Positions 29,113 through 39,740 of a stretch of 64,000 nt of DNA are shown piece after piece. The notes under the pieces were generated by a model. The model saw nothing but the letters and a program-made list of their open reading frames with translations, searched no databases and was not told the origin of the DNA. Source of the stretch: Alphaproteobacteria bacterium (lineage in GTDB: Bacteria > Pseudomonadota > Alphaproteobacteria > Sphingomonadales > Emcibacteraceae); the NCBI GenBank assembly GCA_002401455.1, contig NVTE01000003.1, positions 69,187-133,186 on the forward strand. The letters are read 5' to 3'. The translations under genes and the position numbers were made by a program. The number at the start of each line of letters is the position of its first letter. Positions within the stretch are counted from its first letter, which is position 1.

Positions 29113-31311
29113 ATGAGTATGAGTTTGAACATATTGAAAACAGTGAGTGATATGAATATCAGGAACCGTTTGTTTATGGGCTTCGGGGCCATGTTTGCCA
29201 TATTAGGCATCGTTATCGCCATAACAATTTTTCAATTAAAATTTATTGATGGCCAAATCGCCCGGATTGATAATTTGCGGGTGCCAACATCTGCTTCAAG
29301 CTCTTCACTGGTTAAGGATATCTATGCTTCCCTCGCCAGCCTGCGGGGATATATGCTCACCGGAAATGACAAGTTTAAAAGTCAGCGTGCTGATGTTTGG
29401 GCAGAGATTGACCGGGTGAAATCCAATATGGATGGTCTGTCAAGAAACTGGACCAACGCCAATAACGTACAAAAATGGACCGACTTTAAATCCACGCTGG
29501 AAGAGTTCCGTGTGGCCCAGGCCACGGTTGAAAGAATGGCCAACAGCCCGGAACAATATCCGGCTAATATCATTTTGGTCAATGAAGCCATGCCCCGTGC
29601 TGCTATTATGTTTAAAAATATTACCGCCTTGATTGATATGGAAGCCCAGATGCCGGCAACTACTGAGCGGAAAAGGCTGCTGGGTATCATGGCTGATGTA
29701 CGCGGTACCCTGGGTCTGGGTCTTGCCAACATTCGGGCCTTTCTGTTGACCGGTGACATGGCGTTTAAAAACAAATTTGAGGAATTATGGGCGAAGAATG
29801 AGCGTCGTTTCAAGGATTTGGAAAAGGCCTCTGGTATTCTGGGGCCGAAACAAACCGTCGCGTTTGATATTTTCTCCACACAGCGGGCGGAATTCAACTC
29901 TATTCCTGCCAGAATGTTTGATGTTCGGGGATCTGAAAAATGGAATATGGCCAATTATCTTCTGGTTAAGGAAGCGGCGCCTCGTGCCGGGTCTCTTCTG
30001 AATACTTTGGTCGGTGCCGATGGCAAAGGCGGCATGGTCGCCAACCAGCGTAACCTTCTTTCCAGCGATGTGGCAGATTCCCTGTCCCGCTCAGAAGGTC
30101 TGATGACTTTGCTTTGGGTACTCCTGGGCGTTGGTCTGGCCATGTCAATTGGGATTGTCCTGCTGGTTGCAGGGTCCATCACTAAACCAGTTGCGGCGAT
30201 GACTGGGGCCATGGCGACATTGGCAGAGGGCGATACCTCTATAGATGTGCCGGGTCTGGACCGTAAGGATGAAATTGGCGAGATGGCGACTTCGGTCAAT
30301 GTCTTCAAACTTAATGCCATCGAACGGGTTCGTCTTGAACAGGAAACCAAAGAAGCTGAGAAGGCTCAGTTGATACGGGAGGAAGAGGAAAAAGAAGCGT
30401 CAGAAGCCCGTGAGCGTGCTGAAGTTGAGCGGGAACGTGCCGAAGAGGCCAAACGTCAAGCCCGTGCCGACCGGATCAATGACCTTATTTCAGTATTTGA
30501 TAATAAAGTAACTGAAATGATGGAAGTCATGGCTGCCTCGTCAACGGAAATGAGTGCCACTGCCAAGCAATTGGTGGCCACCTCATCTGATACCAAGGAT
30601 CGCTCCTCTATTGTTGCCACAGCCTCTGACGAAACGGCCAATAATGTGAACATGGTGGCTTCTGCGGCGGAGGAACTGAGCAGTTCTGTTCAGGAAATCG
30701 GCCGGCAGGTAACCAGAGCCAGTGATATTTCCCAAGAGGCGGTTGAGGAAGCCAAGCAGAGCGAAACTGCAATAACTGCGCTGGCCGATGCAGCTGAAAA
30801 GATTAATGATGTCATTGGGATCATCAGCGATATTGCCGAGCAGACCAACCTTCTGGCGCTCAATGCCACCATCGAATCTGCCCGCGCCGGGGAAGCCGGT
30901 AAAGGTTTTGCGGTTGTCGCCAGTGAGGTCAAGGCTCTTGCCGGTCAAACCAGTTCAGCCACGGATGAAATTGCCAGCCAGATCCGGGAAATGCAAACTC
31001 TGACGCAACGGGCGGTACACAGCATTCAGACCATCGTTGAGGTCAACAACAAGTCCAATGAGGTCACGGTCAGTATTCAGGCCGCCGTTGAAGAGCAGAG
31101 TGCGGCGACCAATGAGATTTCTCAGAACATCCAACAGGTTGCAGCGGGAACCAGTGAAGTTTCCAGCAATATCAGCCGTGTGGCTGCCGGGGCCGATGAG
31201 ACAGGTTCTGCAGGCGATCAGGTGCTTACCGTTGCCGATGAACTTGGCCAGATTTCCGAAAATCTGAAAAAGGATATTGAACAATTCCTGTCAGATGTCC
31301 GGGCGGCTTAA
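29113..31311 (+). CDS. Methyl-accepting chemotaxis protein with helical periplasmic sensor
   Basis: 732 residues from ATG 29113 (AGGTGGG upstream). TM1 is near residues 17-40, TM2 near 330-355. The periplasmic part is all helical and contains two similar units, each with the motif '[10 protein letters not shown]'/'[10 protein letters not shown]', as in bimodular (HBM-type) sensors. A HAMP domain, a charged coiled coil ('[20 protein letters not shown]') and the signalling hairpin '[20 protein letters not shown]' follow. The C-terminus 'FLSDVRAA' has no NWETF-like tether. The last 279 residues nearly equal those of the next gene. Ligand unknown. Confidence 0.93.
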   Translation: MSMSLNILKTVSDMNIRNRLFMGFGAMFAILGIVIAITIFQLKFIDGQIARIDNLRVPTSASSSSLVKDIYASLASLRGYMLTGNDKFKSQRADVWAEIDRVKSNMDGLSRNWTNANNVQKWTDFKSTLEEFRVAQATVERMANSPEQYPANIILVNEAMPRAAIMFKNITALIDMEAQMPATTERKRLLGIMADVRGTLGLGLANIRAFLLTGDMAFKNKFEELWAKNERRFKDLEKASGILGPKQTVAFDIFSTQRAEFNSIPARMFDVRGSEKWNMANYLLVKEAAPRAGSLLNTLVGADGKGGMVANQRNLLSSDVADSLSRSEGLMTLLWVLLGVGLAMSIGIVLLVAGSITKPVAAMTGAMATLAEGDTSIDVPGLDRKDEIGEMATSVNVFKLNAIERVRLEQETKEAEKAQLIREEEEKEASEARERAEVERERAEEAKRQARADRINDLISVFDNKVTEMMEVMAASSTEMSATAKQLVATSSDTKDRSSIVATASDETANNVNMVASAAEELSSSVQEIGRQVTRASDISQEAVEEAKQSETAITALADAAEKINDVIGIISDIAEQTNLLALNATIESARAGEAGKGFAVVASEVKALAGQTSSATDEIASQIREMQTLTQRAVHSIQTIVEVNNKSNEVTVSIQAAVEEQSAATNEISQNIQQVAAGTSEVSSNISRVAAGADETGSAGDQVLTVADELGQISENLKKDIEQFLSDVRAA
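30472..31311 (+). repeat. Duplicated chemoreceptor signalling half, copy 1
   Basis: This 840-base segment aligns without gaps to 32934-33773. By hand I count 27 substitutions among the 279 encoded residues. The terminators behind both copies are also alike. Confidence 0.9.
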
Positions 31312-31350
31312 GGGCAGATATCACTTAAAAAAGATTATGACTTAAATTTT

Positions 31351-31391
31351 AGGGGAGCCTCCAATCTGGTGGGCTCCCCTAAAGTGTTTTT
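31351..31391 (+). terminator. Terminator after the first chemoreceptor gene
   Basis: AGGGGAGCC pairs perfectly with GGCTCCCCT across 12 bases, followed by AAAGTGTTTTT. Almost the same hairpin follows the second receptor gene. Confidence 0.75.
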
Positions 31392-31535
31392 GCCCCTTTC
31401 TAAAGGTGAGAAACCTGTCGGGGTGGAGCAATAGTTTATTCGTAACATATTATTAAGACTCCTTATTATATAACGACCTTCTAAATGTAAATAATATGTC
31501 AGCAACGTTTTCAGTTGTTTAATAAGGTCATGAGT

Positions 31536-33773
31536 ATGAAATCCCTTAATAATATAAAAATTTCCGTTAAATTACCTGCTTTTATCGTGTCGTTTCTCAT
31601 AATTGCTTGTTGTGCAGTCGGTGTATCGGCTTATCTGGATGCCAGGAGTACTGTTTTCACAGAGGTTGAAAGCAAACTCACGGCGATCCTTGCGGGAAGA
31701 AAGTCTGAGCTTAGGGGGTATGTGGGGGCCATCGAGGAGGACTTGTTGATCACGGCGGACAGCACCGCAACGCTGGCGGCGTTAAAAGCTTTTGAAAATG
31801 GTTGGAAAACCATTGGCGATAATCCGACACGCCTCCTTCAAGGTTTGTATATTTTAAATAATCCTCAAGCCTTAGGTCAGAAGGATAAATTTTATGATGC
31901 GGCTGATGGGTCCATCTATTCTACAGCTCATGCCAGATTTCACCCCTGGTTTCATACGTTGCAACAGAAACGCGGTTATTATGATGTGTTCCTTTTTGAT
32001 GTTGCAGGTAATCTGGTCTATTCGGTTTTTAAGGAAAATGACTTTGCTACCAATATGAGCGGCGGCGAATGGCGCGATACGGATTTGGCCCGTGTTTTCA
32101 AGGATGCGGTAAATTCGCCCGCTAAGGGGGCTGTGTCTTTTTATGATTTTAAACCCTATGCCCCAAGTGCGAATGCACCAGCCAGCTTTATGGCGACGGC
32201 CATCAGGGATGAGCAGGGACGGGTCGCAGGGGTTCTGGCCTTTCAGATGCCGATCGGCAGAATCAATGCCATCATGCAGAAACATGACGGCATGGGCGAC
32301 AGTGGTGAAACCTATCTTGTGGGCCAGGACCAATTGATGCGTTCTGATTCGCGGTTCTCCAAGGACCCCACCATTCTGAAAACAAAAATAACCGGGGCAA
32401 CCACAACTGCCGCCCTAAACGGGAAGAGCGGTATTGAGACCATTGAGGATTATCGGGGTATTTCCGTGGTGTCTGCCTATACGGCTTTTAATATTCATGG
32501 CAGTAACTGGGCGATAATAGCGGAGATTGATACTGATGAGGTTAATCAACCCATTGACGGCATGCGCAATGACATGGTTTTGGTGGGGTTATTTATTATG
32601 GTTGTTTTGTCGGCGATTGCCTTGGTCTTCACCAAAACTCTGGTACAGCCCATCAGCGATATGGTGGCAAGCATGAACCAGCTGGCTTCGGGCAATAATG
32701 ACATTGATATTCCCCATGCGGACCGGGGTGATGAGATTGGTGTCATAGCGCAGGCTGTGGAAGGGTTTAAGCGAGGGGCCCTTGAACGGATACGCCTTCG
32801 GCAGGAAACCAAAGACGCTGAGCAGGCTCAATTAAGGCGAGAGAAAGAGGACAGAGATGCGGCTGTCACCCGGGACAGTGCTGAAGCAGAGCGGAAAAAC
32901 GCTGAGGAGGCCAAGAGGGCATCCCGGTCCAACCGGATTAACGATCTGATTTCTGTCTTCGATCAGCAGGTCACAGAAGTGATGGGCGTCATGACTGCCT
33001 CGTCAACGGAAATGAGTGCTACGGCTAAACAACTAGTGGCAACATCATCCGATACCAAAGATCGGTCCTCCGTGGTTGCCTCGGCTTCGGACGAAACGGC
33101 CAATAATGTTAATATGGTGGCCTCTGCGGCGGAGGAGCTGAGCAGTTCTGTTCAGGAAATTGGCCGTCAGGTGACCCGGGCCAGTGATATCTCGCAAGAG
33201 GCGGTAAAGGAAGCCAAAGAGAGCGAGATTGCAATTTCGGCATTGGCTGACGCGGCAGAGAAGATCAATGATGTCATAGGGATCATCAGCGATATTGCCG
33301 AGCAAACCAATCTCCTGGCGCTTAATGCGACCATCGAATCTGCCCGCGCCGGGGAAGCCGGTAAAGGATTCGCGGTTGTCGCCAATGAGGTAAAGGCTCT
33401 TGCCGGTCAAACCAGTTCAGCCACGGAAGAAATTTCCAACCAGATCAGGGAAATGCAAGCCCTGACCAACCAGGCTGTCAGCAGCATTCAGACCATTGTT
33501 GATGTTAATAATAAGTCAAATGAGGTTACGGTCAGTATTCAGGCCGCTGTAGAGGAGCAGAGCATGGCAACCAATGAGATTTCCCAGAATATCCTGCAGG
33601 TTGCGGCGGGAACCAGTGAGGTCTCGAGTAATATCACCCGTGTGGCTGCCGGGGCTGATGAGACAGGGGCCGCCGGGGATCAGGTGCTTGCCGTGGCCGA
33701 TGAGCTTGGCAGGATTTCCGATAATCTGAAGAAGGATATTGAACAATTTCTGTCAGATGTCCGGGCGGCTTAA
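31536..33773 (+). CDS. Methyl-accepting chemotaxis protein with double-Cache sensor
   Basis: 745 residues from ATG 31536 (AAGG at suitable spacing; TTG 31515 and ATG 31530 are in frame). TM1 near residues 10-32; a large periplasmic domain of about 300 residues with '[20 protein letters not shown]' and '[18 protein letters not shown]' typical of dCache; TM2 around '[19 protein letters not shown]'. HAMP and the cytoplasmic signalling domain follow, nearly identical to the previous gene. dCache receptors often bind amino acids or other small metabolites; the ligand here is unknown. Confidence 0.93.
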   Translation: MKSLNNIKISVKLPAFIVSFLIIACCAVGVSAYLDARSTVFTEVESKLTAILAGRKSELRGYVGAIEEDLLITADSTATLAALKAFENGWKTIGDNPTRLLQGLYILNNPQALGQKDKFYDAADGSIYSTAHARFHPWFHTLQQKRGYYDVFLFDVAGNLVYSVFKENDFATNMSGGEWRDTDLARVFKDAVNSPAKGAVSFYDFKPYAPSANAPASFMATAIRDEQGRVAGVLAFQMPIGRINAIMQKHDGMGDSGETYLVGQDQLMRSDSRFSKDPTILKTKITGATTTAALNGKSGIETIEDYRGISVVSAYTAFNIHGSNWAIIAEIDTDEVNQPIDGMRNDMVLVGLFIMVVLSAIALVFTKTLVQPISDMVASMNQLASGNNDIDIPHADRGDEIGVIAQAVEGFKRGALERIRLRQETKDAEQAQLRREKEDRDAAVTRDSAEAERKNAEEAKRASRSNRINDLISVFDQQVTEVMGVMTASSTEMSATAKQLVATSSDTKDRSSVVASASDETANNVNMVASAAEELSSSVQEIGRQVTRASDISQEAVKEAKESEIAISALADAAEKINDVIGIISDIAEQTNLLALNATIESARAGEAGKGFAVVANEVKALAGQTSSATEEISNQIREMQALTNQAVSSIQTIVDVNNKSNEVTVSIQAAVEEQSMATNEISQNILQVAAGTSEVSSNITRVAAGADETGAAGDQVLAVADELGRISDNLKKDIEQFLSDVRAA
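32934..33773 (+). repeat. Duplicated chemoreceptor signalling half, copy 2
   Basis: Gap-free partner of 30472-31311. The similarity stops at the charged linker after HAMP; the sensor halves are of different families, so the copies share only the signalling module and the downstream terminator. Confidence 0.9.
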
Positions 33774-33810
33774 AGATAAATATCCCTTTAAGAGTTATAA
33801 TGCAAAGATT

Positions 33811-33849
33811 AGGGGAGCCTCCAACCTGGAAGGCTCCCCTAAAATGTTT
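33811..33849. terminator. Terminator after the second chemoreceptor gene
   Basis: AGGGGAGCC / GGCTCCCCT with a 12-base loop, then AAAATGTTT. Nearly a copy of the hairpin at 31351. It lies between convergent genes and may also stop ppa transcription. Confidence 0.7.
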
Positions 33850-33876
33850 CGACCTAAAAGTTTGTTAGGTTAAAGA

Positions 33877-34425
33877 CTATTCGTCATCGTCGGGGTTGTT
33901 TTTTGCCCGCTCAATGCCCTCGAGGATTTTCTGTTTTGCCACTTCGGGACCTTCCCAGCCAGTGATCTTGACCCATTTGCCTTCTTCAAGATCTTTGTAA
34001 TGTTGAAAGAAATGTTCAATCTGCAGCAGAAGCAGTTCCGGCAGATCGGTGTAGGTGTGAATGTCTTTGTAGGTTGGGTCGGTTTTCAAGTCCGGAACGG
34101 CGAGAATTTTTTCATCCATGCCGGCTTCATCTTCCATGAGCAGAACACCGATGGGCCGGGCGCGGATCACGCAGCCGGGAATCAGAGGCTCGCCAACAAC
34201 AACCATCACATCACAGGGATCGCCATCGTCAGACAGGGTCTGAGGCATATAACCATAGTTGGTGGGATACCGCATAGGTGTGTGCAAAATCCGGTCTACC
34301 AGAAGAGCGCCACTGCGTTTATGCATTTCATATTTGACGGCGGCACCGCCGGCAGGAACTTCGATGATGACGTTGATTTCTTCCGGCGGATTGAGACCGG
34401 CATGAATTTTGTTGACTTGGGGCAT
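33877..34425 (-). CDS. ppa: Soluble inorganic pyrophosphatase, family I
   Basis: 182 residues. The family I metal-binding signature '[11 protein letters not shown]' is present along with '[15 protein letters not shown]' and '[11 protein letters not shown]'. It hydrolyses pyrophosphate to phosphate in the cytoplasm, pulling biosynthetic reactions forward. It lies next to the membrane pyrophosphatase gene on the same strand, but a terminator hairpin stands between them. Confidence 0.96.
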   Translation of the reverse strand: MPQVNKIHAGLNPPEEINVIIEVPAGGAAVKYEMHKRSGALLVDRILHTPMRYPTNYGYMPQTLSDDGDPCDVMVVVGEPLIPGCVIRARPIGVLLMEDEAGMDEKILAVPDLKTDPTYKDIHTYTDLPELLLLQIEHFFQHYKDLEEGKWVKITGWEGPEVAKQKILEGIERAKNNPDDDE

Positions 34426-34490
34426 AAGGCTTTACCTGTTAAATGTGTGTTTCTATTGCGGCGCAATATAACGGATAGTATGCTTTTGTC

Positions 34491-34520
34491 AAAAAAAAAG
34501 CCCCGCAAATTGCAGAGCTT
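34491..34520 (-). terminator. Terminator after hppA
   Basis: Read on the minus strand, AGCTCTGC-AATTT-GCGGGGCT (two or three G-T pairs) runs into nine T. It separates hppA from ppa. Confidence 0.7.
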
Positions 34521-34564
34521 TTCTATAATTTCTAATATAAAGTTTAAGGAGGTGCTTCCCGGGG

Positions 34565-36649
34565 TTATGCCACAACGGCCACCAGCAAAATTGCCACGAT
34601 ATTGACAATTTTAATCAGCGGGTTAATCGCCGGGCCAGCAGTGTCTTTATAGGGGTCGCCAACCGTATCTCCGGTCACGGCCGCTTTGTGGGCATCGGAG
34701 CCTTTGCCACCATGATTGCCATCTTCGATATATTTCTTGGCATTATCCCAGGCCCCGCCACCGGAGGTCATGGAAATGGCAAGGAACAGACCGGTTATGA
34801 TGGTTCCCATGAGCATGGCGCCCAGGGTCTGGAAGGCTGAAACATAACTGCCGGTCACCAGATAGGCCACCCCGAACAAGAGGACCGGAGCCAGGATGGG
34901 TAGCAGGGAGGGAAGAATCATTTCCTTGATCGCCGCCTTGGTCAGCAGGTCAACTGCTTTGCCATATTCTGGTTTCGCAGTTCCTTCCATGATGCCGGGG
35001 ATTTCCCTGAACTGGCGGCGCACTTCGATCACCACACTGGCGGCGGCCCGGCCCACAGCCATCATGGACATGGAGGCGAACAAGTAAGGCAGCATACCGC
35101 CCATAAACAGGCCAATCACGACAAAGGGATTCTGTAATGAAAAGGTGATGTCGCTATACTGGGGCATATAATGGGCAATCTCCTGGGTAAAGGCCGCGAA
35201 GAGCACCAGGGCTGCCAGACCGGCTGAGCCAATGGCATAGCCTTTGGTCACCGCTTTGGTGGTATTGCCCACCGCGTCCAGCTTGTCGGTTGTTTTGCGC
35301 ACATTTTCCGGCAGTTTGGCCATTTCGGCGATGCCTCCTGCATTGTCGGTTACCGGACCATAGGCGTCGAGGGCGACAACCATACCGGCCAGGGACAGCA
35401 TGGCGGTTGCGGCAATGGCCAGGCCAAACAGGCCGGCCTGACTGAAGGCAATAAAGATACCGGCACAAATCACGATCACCGGCAAAGCGGCCGATTCCAT
35501 GGAGATGGCCAGTCCCTGGATCACATTGGTGCCATGACCCGTTGTCGATGCTTCGGCGATCACCCGCACCGGACGGTATTCTGTGCTGGTGTAATATTCC
35601 GTAATCCAGACCACAAGAGCGGTGACCCCAAGACCGGTCAGGACACACCAGAATATGGTGGTTGTGGTCAGGGCCGTGCCATCGGCAAATTGGATATCAC
35701 TGAAAAAATCATACTGGGTCAGCATGCCGTAAATCAGGGCTCCGGAAATCACGGCACTCCAGATTAGACCCTTATACAAAGCACCCATAATATTTTCTGA
35801 GTCTTTTTTCATGCGGACAAAAAAGGTGCCGCCAATGGAGCCTAAAATACTTAAGGCCCCGATCATCAGCGGTAACAGCATCATTTTTTCCATGGAGGCC
35901 CCGGCAAAGGCACTGGAGGCAATCAGCATTGTCGCGACAATGGTCACCGCATAGGTTTCAAACAGGTCAGCGGCCATGCCGGCACAATCACCTACATTGT
36001 CGCCCACATTATCGGCAATGGTGGCCGGATTGCGGGGATCATCTTCGGGGATGCCGGCTTCGACCTTACCGACCATATCACCGCCCACATCAGCACCTTT
36101 GGTAAAGATACCGCCGCCCAGACGGGCAAAGATTGAAATCAAGGACGCGCCGAACCCAAGACCAATAAGGCCTTCCAGGGTGGTACGGACATCTATGCCG
36201 GTAGTGATCATATAAATATAATAGAGGGCGACACCGAGAAGGCCAAGGCCAACCACCAGCATGCCGGTGACGGCACCGGAGGTAAAGGCGACATCAAGCG
36301 CTTTGTTAATGTTTTCGGAAGCGGCCTGTGTGGTTCTGACATTTGCCCGAACCGAGACATTCATACCGATAAAACCGGTCAGACCTGACAGGACAGCTCC
36401 AACGACAAATCCCAGGGCCACATGAGCACCAAGGAGGAAGTATAACGCGATGGCGACGACGATGCCGACCATGCCAATGGCTTTATATTGTCGATTTAAA
36501 TAAGCGGCAGCGCCTTCCCGAATGGCAGCGGAAATTTCCTGCATTCGTTCATTACCCGTATCAAACGCCATAACTTTACGCGTGGCATATATGCCATAAA
36601 TGAGTGCGACAACACCACACCCTACTATCATTAAATATATGTTGGTCAT
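34565..36649 (-). CDS. hppA: Membrane-bound proton-pumping pyrophosphatase
   Basis: 694 residues with about 16 membrane helices. The pyrophosphate-binding loop '[20 protein letters not shown]' starts at residue 187 and '[19 protein letters not shown]' follows. Lysine at 465 in '[10 protein letters not shown]' marks the K+-independent, proton-pumping class; K+-dependent forms have Ala there. It couples pyrophosphate hydrolysis to proton export. AGAGGGAAGT precedes the ATG. Together with ppa it gives two competing fates for pyrophosphate. Confidence 0.96.
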   Translation of the reverse strand: MTNIYLMIVGCGVVALIYGIYATRKVMAFDTGNERMQEISAAIREGAAAYLNRQYKAIGMVGIVVAIALYFLLGAHVALGFVVGAVLSGLTGFIGMNVSVRANVRTTQAASENINKALDVAFTSGAVTGMLVVGLGLLGVALYYIYMITTGIDVRTTLEGLIGLGFGASLISIFARLGGGIFTKGADVGGDMVGKVEAGIPEDDPRNPATIADNVGDNVGDCAGMAADLFETYAVTIVATMLIASSAFAGASMEKMMLLPLMIGALSILGSIGGTFFVRMKKDSENIMGALYKGLIWSAVISGALIYGMLTQYDFFSDIQFADGTALTTTTIFWCVLTGLGVTALVVWITEYYTSTEYRPVRVIAEASTTGHGTNVIQGLAISMESAALPVIVICAGIFIAFSQAGLFGLAIAATAMLSLAGMVVALDAYGPVTDNAGGIAEMAKLPENVRKTTDKLDAVGNTTKAVTKGYAIGSAGLAALVLFAAFTQEIAHYMPQYSDITFSLQNPFVVIGLFMGGMLPYLFASMSMMAVGRAAASVVIEVRRQFREIPGIMEGTAKPEYGKAVDLLTKAAIKEMILPSLLPILAPVLLFGVAYLVTGSYVSAFQTLGAMLMGTIITGLFLAISMTSGGGAWDNAKKYIEDGNHGGKGSDAHKAAVTGDTVGDPYKDTAGPAINPLIKIVNIVAILLVAVVA

Positions 36650-36916
36650 ACTTCCCTCTATTTTTTTGCTACTGTACTTATTCGATAATTTTTCCTTGGA
36701 TACTTTTGATTGGAGTGTTGACCCTGCACAATAATGATGGTGATTGCAAGGGCAGATTGTGCTTTTCCCATATCGGTGAAGAATACGGTAAAGTCATTAT
36801 TCGCTAGAACACAACAGCAAGAGAGTACTGGAGGTCGGATATAAGTTTTGCCACCATGCCGCCTTCACGACCATGCTGGTGGCTTTCATGGAGCAACTGA
36901 TTAATAGGTCCGGGCC
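36650..36916. other. Spacer between ubiA and hppA
   Basis: No accepted gene. It holds an inverted repeat GCCACCA/TGGTGGC (36850-36883, 20-base loop) without a T tract, and a GCACAAT...ATTGTGC pair near 36735-36770 upstream of hppA. Either could be regulatory; there is no further support. Confidence 0.35.
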
Positions 36917-37876
36917 CTAGAAATAATGTCCGGCGATGATGCTGAGAAACAGGATCAGGCCCAGGCGGTGATTGGATTTAAACAGCCGCAGGCAGTTTTC
37001 GCTGTCATCCATCTTCAGGGACCGGATTTGCCAGGCGCAGTGGCCGCTAATGCCCACTAGTCCGATATAATAGAGCGGCCCAATGCCGGCCAGATAACCG
37101 GCACCGGAAAAAAGCAGCACCATCATGCCATAAAAGAATACTAGCCAGCGCGGGGTGTTGTCCATTAATTTCAAAGCAGTCGACTTGACTCCGATCAGGG
37201 CGTCATCTTCCTTGTCCTGATGGGCATAGATAGTATCATAACCCAGCGTCCAGAACAGGCCACCAGCATAGATCAGCAGGGCGGGGGTTTCCAGGCCGCC
37301 AGTGATTGCCGCCCAGCCCATGAGTGCGCCCCAGTTAAAAGTCAGGCCGAGCACGATCTGAGGCCAATAGGTGAAGCGCTTCATGAAGGGATAGAGCACC
37401 ACCAGGCCGAGCGATGCCACCCCAAGCCAGATGGTGAACTCATTAAGCTGCAGAAGAACGCCAAAGCCGATCAGGCACAGGCAGCCGAGGAAGACAAAGG
37501 CCTGAGCCACACTGACCCGGCCACTGGGCAGCGGGCGGCCCCGGGTACGCTCGACCAGGGCATCATATTTCCGGTCGGCAATATCATTGACCACACAACC
37601 GGCCCCACGCATGACAAAGGCCCCGACGGCAAACAGGGCCAGCAGCATAATATTGGGCAGATAAGTGCTCCAGTTCCCGGGCTCCCAATATTGCCAGTGA
37701 CTGGCCAGCGCGATCGACCACAGGCACGGCCACAACAACAGCCAGGTGCCGATCGGCCGGTCCGCCCGCATCAATTGCAGGTAGGGCCAGGCAAAATCCG
37801 GCGACAGGCGGTTGACCCATCCCTGTTGCACGGTATCCTTGGGCGCGTTTTTTAGTCGGTTGTCAGTTTTTGTCAT
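36917..37876 (-). CDS. ubiA: 4-hydroxybenzoate polyprenyltransferase
   Basis: 319 residues with about eight membrane helices. Both aspartate-rich prenyl-diphosphate motifs are visible: 'NDIADRKYD' and 'DTIYAHQDKEDD'. 'RADRPIGTWLLLWPCLWSI' is the usual N-terminal substrate region. It attaches the polyprenyl tail to 4-hydroxybenzoate in ubiquinone synthesis. It diverges from rsmE with a short gap. Confidence 0.95.
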   Translation of the reverse strand: MTKTDNRLKNAPKDTVQQGWVNRLSPDFAWPYLQLMRADRPIGTWLLLWPCLWSIALASHWQYWEPGNWSTYLPNIMLLALFAVGAFVMRGAGCVVNDIADRKYDALVERTRGRPLPSGRVSVAQAFVFLGCLCLIGFGVLLQLNEFTIWLGVASLGLVVLYPFMKRFTYWPQIVLGLTFNWGALMGWAAITGGLETPALLIYAGGLFWTLGYDTIYAHQDKEDDALIGVKSTALKLMDNTPRWLVFFYGMMVLLFSGAGYLAGIGPLYYIGLVGISGHCAWQIRSLKMDDSENCLRLFKSNHRLGLILFLSIIAGHYF

Positions 37877-37933
37877 TTGTCATATCTAAGATAAAAATCT
37901 ATCATTGGCAAAAATATAATGCAGAAGGATGTC

Positions 37934-38698
37934 ATGTCTAATCATATCAAAGCCCGACTCTATGTGGAAAGCGACCTGATCGCGGACCAGGAAATTGTCC
38001 TGGACGGCAACCCTGGCCATTATCTGGTCAATGTGATGCGGCTTAAGGCCGGGGCGTTGATCTTACTGTTCAATGGCCGGGATGGGGAATGGCTGGCGGA
38101 GATTGTGAAGACCGGCAAGGGCCGGGCGTTGGCTCATGTCCAGGATCTTGTCGCGCCCCAGCGTACAGAGCCCGACCTGTGGTATCTGTTTGCCCCGATC
38201 AAGAAGGCCCGGCTCGAATATATGGTCCAGAAGGCCACGGAGCTGGGGGTGTCATTGCTGCGGCCCGTCCTGACCGCGCGCACCAATCTTGACCGGCTGA
38301 AAGAAGATAAAATCCGCCGGCATGCCATCGAGGCCGCCGAGCAATGTGAACGCTTCTCCGTGCCGGTGGTCGAACCGCTGATCAAGCTGGAGCAGCTGCT
38401 GGCCGATTGGCCTGGGGACCGGTTGCTGATGTTCTGTGATGAGGAAGGCGAGGGCGACCAGACGACCTTTCCCATTGGCAAAGCCATTGATGAGGTGGGT
38501 GCCTGGCAGGACGGACCCAAGAAATGGGCTATCCTGATTGGCCCGGAAGGCGGTTTCACCCCGGAGGAACGCAGCCTGATTCGGAGTAAACCCTATGTAG
38601 TGCCGGTGACCCTGGGGCCGCGAATTTTGCGCGCCGACACCGCCGCCGTCGCCGCCATTGCCCTCTGGCAGTCCTTTGCCGGAGACTGGGGCCGGTGA
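37934..38698 (+). CDS. rsmE: 16S rRNA (uracil1498-N3)-methyltransferase
   Basis: 254 residues from ATG 37934, preceded by AGAAGGA; an ATG 15 bases earlier lacks a good site. The knotted SPOUT domain shows 'ILIGPEGGFTPEER' and 'LGPRILRADTAAVAAIALWQ', which are diagnostic. The N-terminal PUA-like domain has 'HYLVNVMRLKAG'. It methylates U1498 of 16S rRNA in the assembled small subunit. Confidence 0.95.
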   Translation: MSNHIKARLYVESDLIADQEIVLDGNPGHYLVNVMRLKAGALILLFNGRDGEWLAEIVKTGKGRALAHVQDLVAPQRTEPDLWYLFAPIKKARLEYMVQKATELGVSLLRPVLTARTNLDRLKEDKIRRHAIEAAEQCERFSVPVVEPLIKLEQLLADWPGDRLLMFCDEEGEGDQTTFPIGKAIDEVGAWQDGPKKWAILIGPEGGFTPEERSLIRSKPYVVPVTLGPRILRADTAAVAAIALWQSFAGDWGR

Positions 38699-38730
38699 CT
38701 GTCAGTAGGGGGGTAAGAATGAAGGTGAAA

Positions 38731-39615
38731 TTATTTTAACGTGTGTTTTCCGGGCAGGCTTTTGGAGCCGCAGAGGAATTTTTTCTTGCGGTAGCTGAAT
38801 TGCCAGTCGCGGGCTGTGGTCAGATTGTCGCAAAATAGGGTGATATGATCGCGCTCTTCCGGACCGATATTGATCGCGCGCAGATTACTCAGATAGAGCA
38901 AGGCATCCCAGAAGATTACATCCTGTACGTTAGCCCGTCCCAAATCTGCCCGGGATAGGTCGGCGAAGGTGAAATTTACCCCGGTCAGGTCTGTGCGGAA
39001 AAAGACTGTCTGGCTTAGGTCAGCACCGGTGAAGTCAATATTTTCCAGGCTGCTGCCGCCAAAGACCGCGTGGCTGAGGGCGGCATTCTGCATGTTGAGG
39101 TCGTGAAGCTCTGCGCGGCGGAAGTGTGATTTTTCCAGGCGGGTACCCGTGAAATCGCTGGCGGTGATCAGGCTGTCCTGAAACAGGCCATGGTCACTGA
39201 CCGCATAGGAAAAGCGGCTGGCGGTGATTTCTGTTTTGCGGAAGCTGGCGCGGCTGAGTCTAGTCCCCTCAAAATTGCTGTTTTTGATATAGGCCCCATC
39301 CAGGCTGGCCCCGTCGAGGTTGGCGTTCCTGAAATTTGTGCCGACCAGGCGGCTGAGGTTGAGGTTGGCGTGGGACAGGTTGACACCCGACAAGTCCAGA
39401 CCCGACAGGTCCGCATGGCACAGATTGAGCCTGCGGCTGTCATGAAGGTCAGGTGGTAGGTTTTCCGTCGCCCATGTCTGATGCTCAAACAGAAGTTCGG
39501 GAAGATTTTCAGGGAGCCAGCCGGGCGGGTTACCACAGTCTTCGGCCCGCACCCCCGCAGCGGTGATGTGAAGGGCGGCCCATAATATGATGAGAAACTG
39601 GCCTGTTTGCCTCAT
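38731..39615 (-). CDS. Secreted pentapeptide-repeat protein
   Basis: 294 residues from ATG 39615 (AGGAAG upstream). A signal peptide 'FLIILWAALHITAAGVRA' is followed by about 30 pentapeptide units of the A(D/N)LxX type ('NLCHADLSGLDLSGVNLSHA'), giving a right-handed beta helix, then a C-terminal region 'REWQF'-like segment ('ARDWQFSYRKKKFLCGS'). Such helices usually mediate protein contacts; export to the periplasm argues against the gyrase-protection role of cytoplasmic members. Function unknown. Confidence 0.85.
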   Translation of the reverse strand: MRQTGQFLIILWAALHITAAGVRAEDCGNPPGWLPENLPELLFEHQTWATENLPPDLHDSRRLNLCHADLSGLDLSGVNLSHANLNLSRLVGTNFRNANLDGASLDGAYIKNSNFEGTRLSRASFRKTEITASRFSYAVSDHGLFQDSLITASDFTGTRLEKSHFRRAELHDLNMQNAALSHAVFGGSSLENIDFTGADLSQTVFFRTDLTGVNFTFADLSRADLGRANVQDVIFWDALLYLSNLRAINIGPEERDHITLFCDNLTTARDWQFSYRKKKFLCGSKSLPGKHTLK

Positions 39616-39740
39616 GGTGTCTTCCTGTTTTGTATTTTTCTTATAAGAAACGGACATATATCACCATATTTAGCCTGTGTTGCCAATAAAAAGATAACAG
39701 GGGACTTTTCTCGGCCAGTTTTGGCCCTATACTATAGAAT

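Noticed and set aside
36604-36807. 67-codon frame over the hppA start and spacer
   Set aside because: It begins inside hppA on the other strand, has no binding site, and looks like random AT-rich translation.
38731-39615. Pentapeptide protein as a quinolone-resistance (Qnr) factor
   Set aside because: It has a signal peptide and should be periplasmic, whereas Qnr proteins act on gyrase in the cytoplasm.
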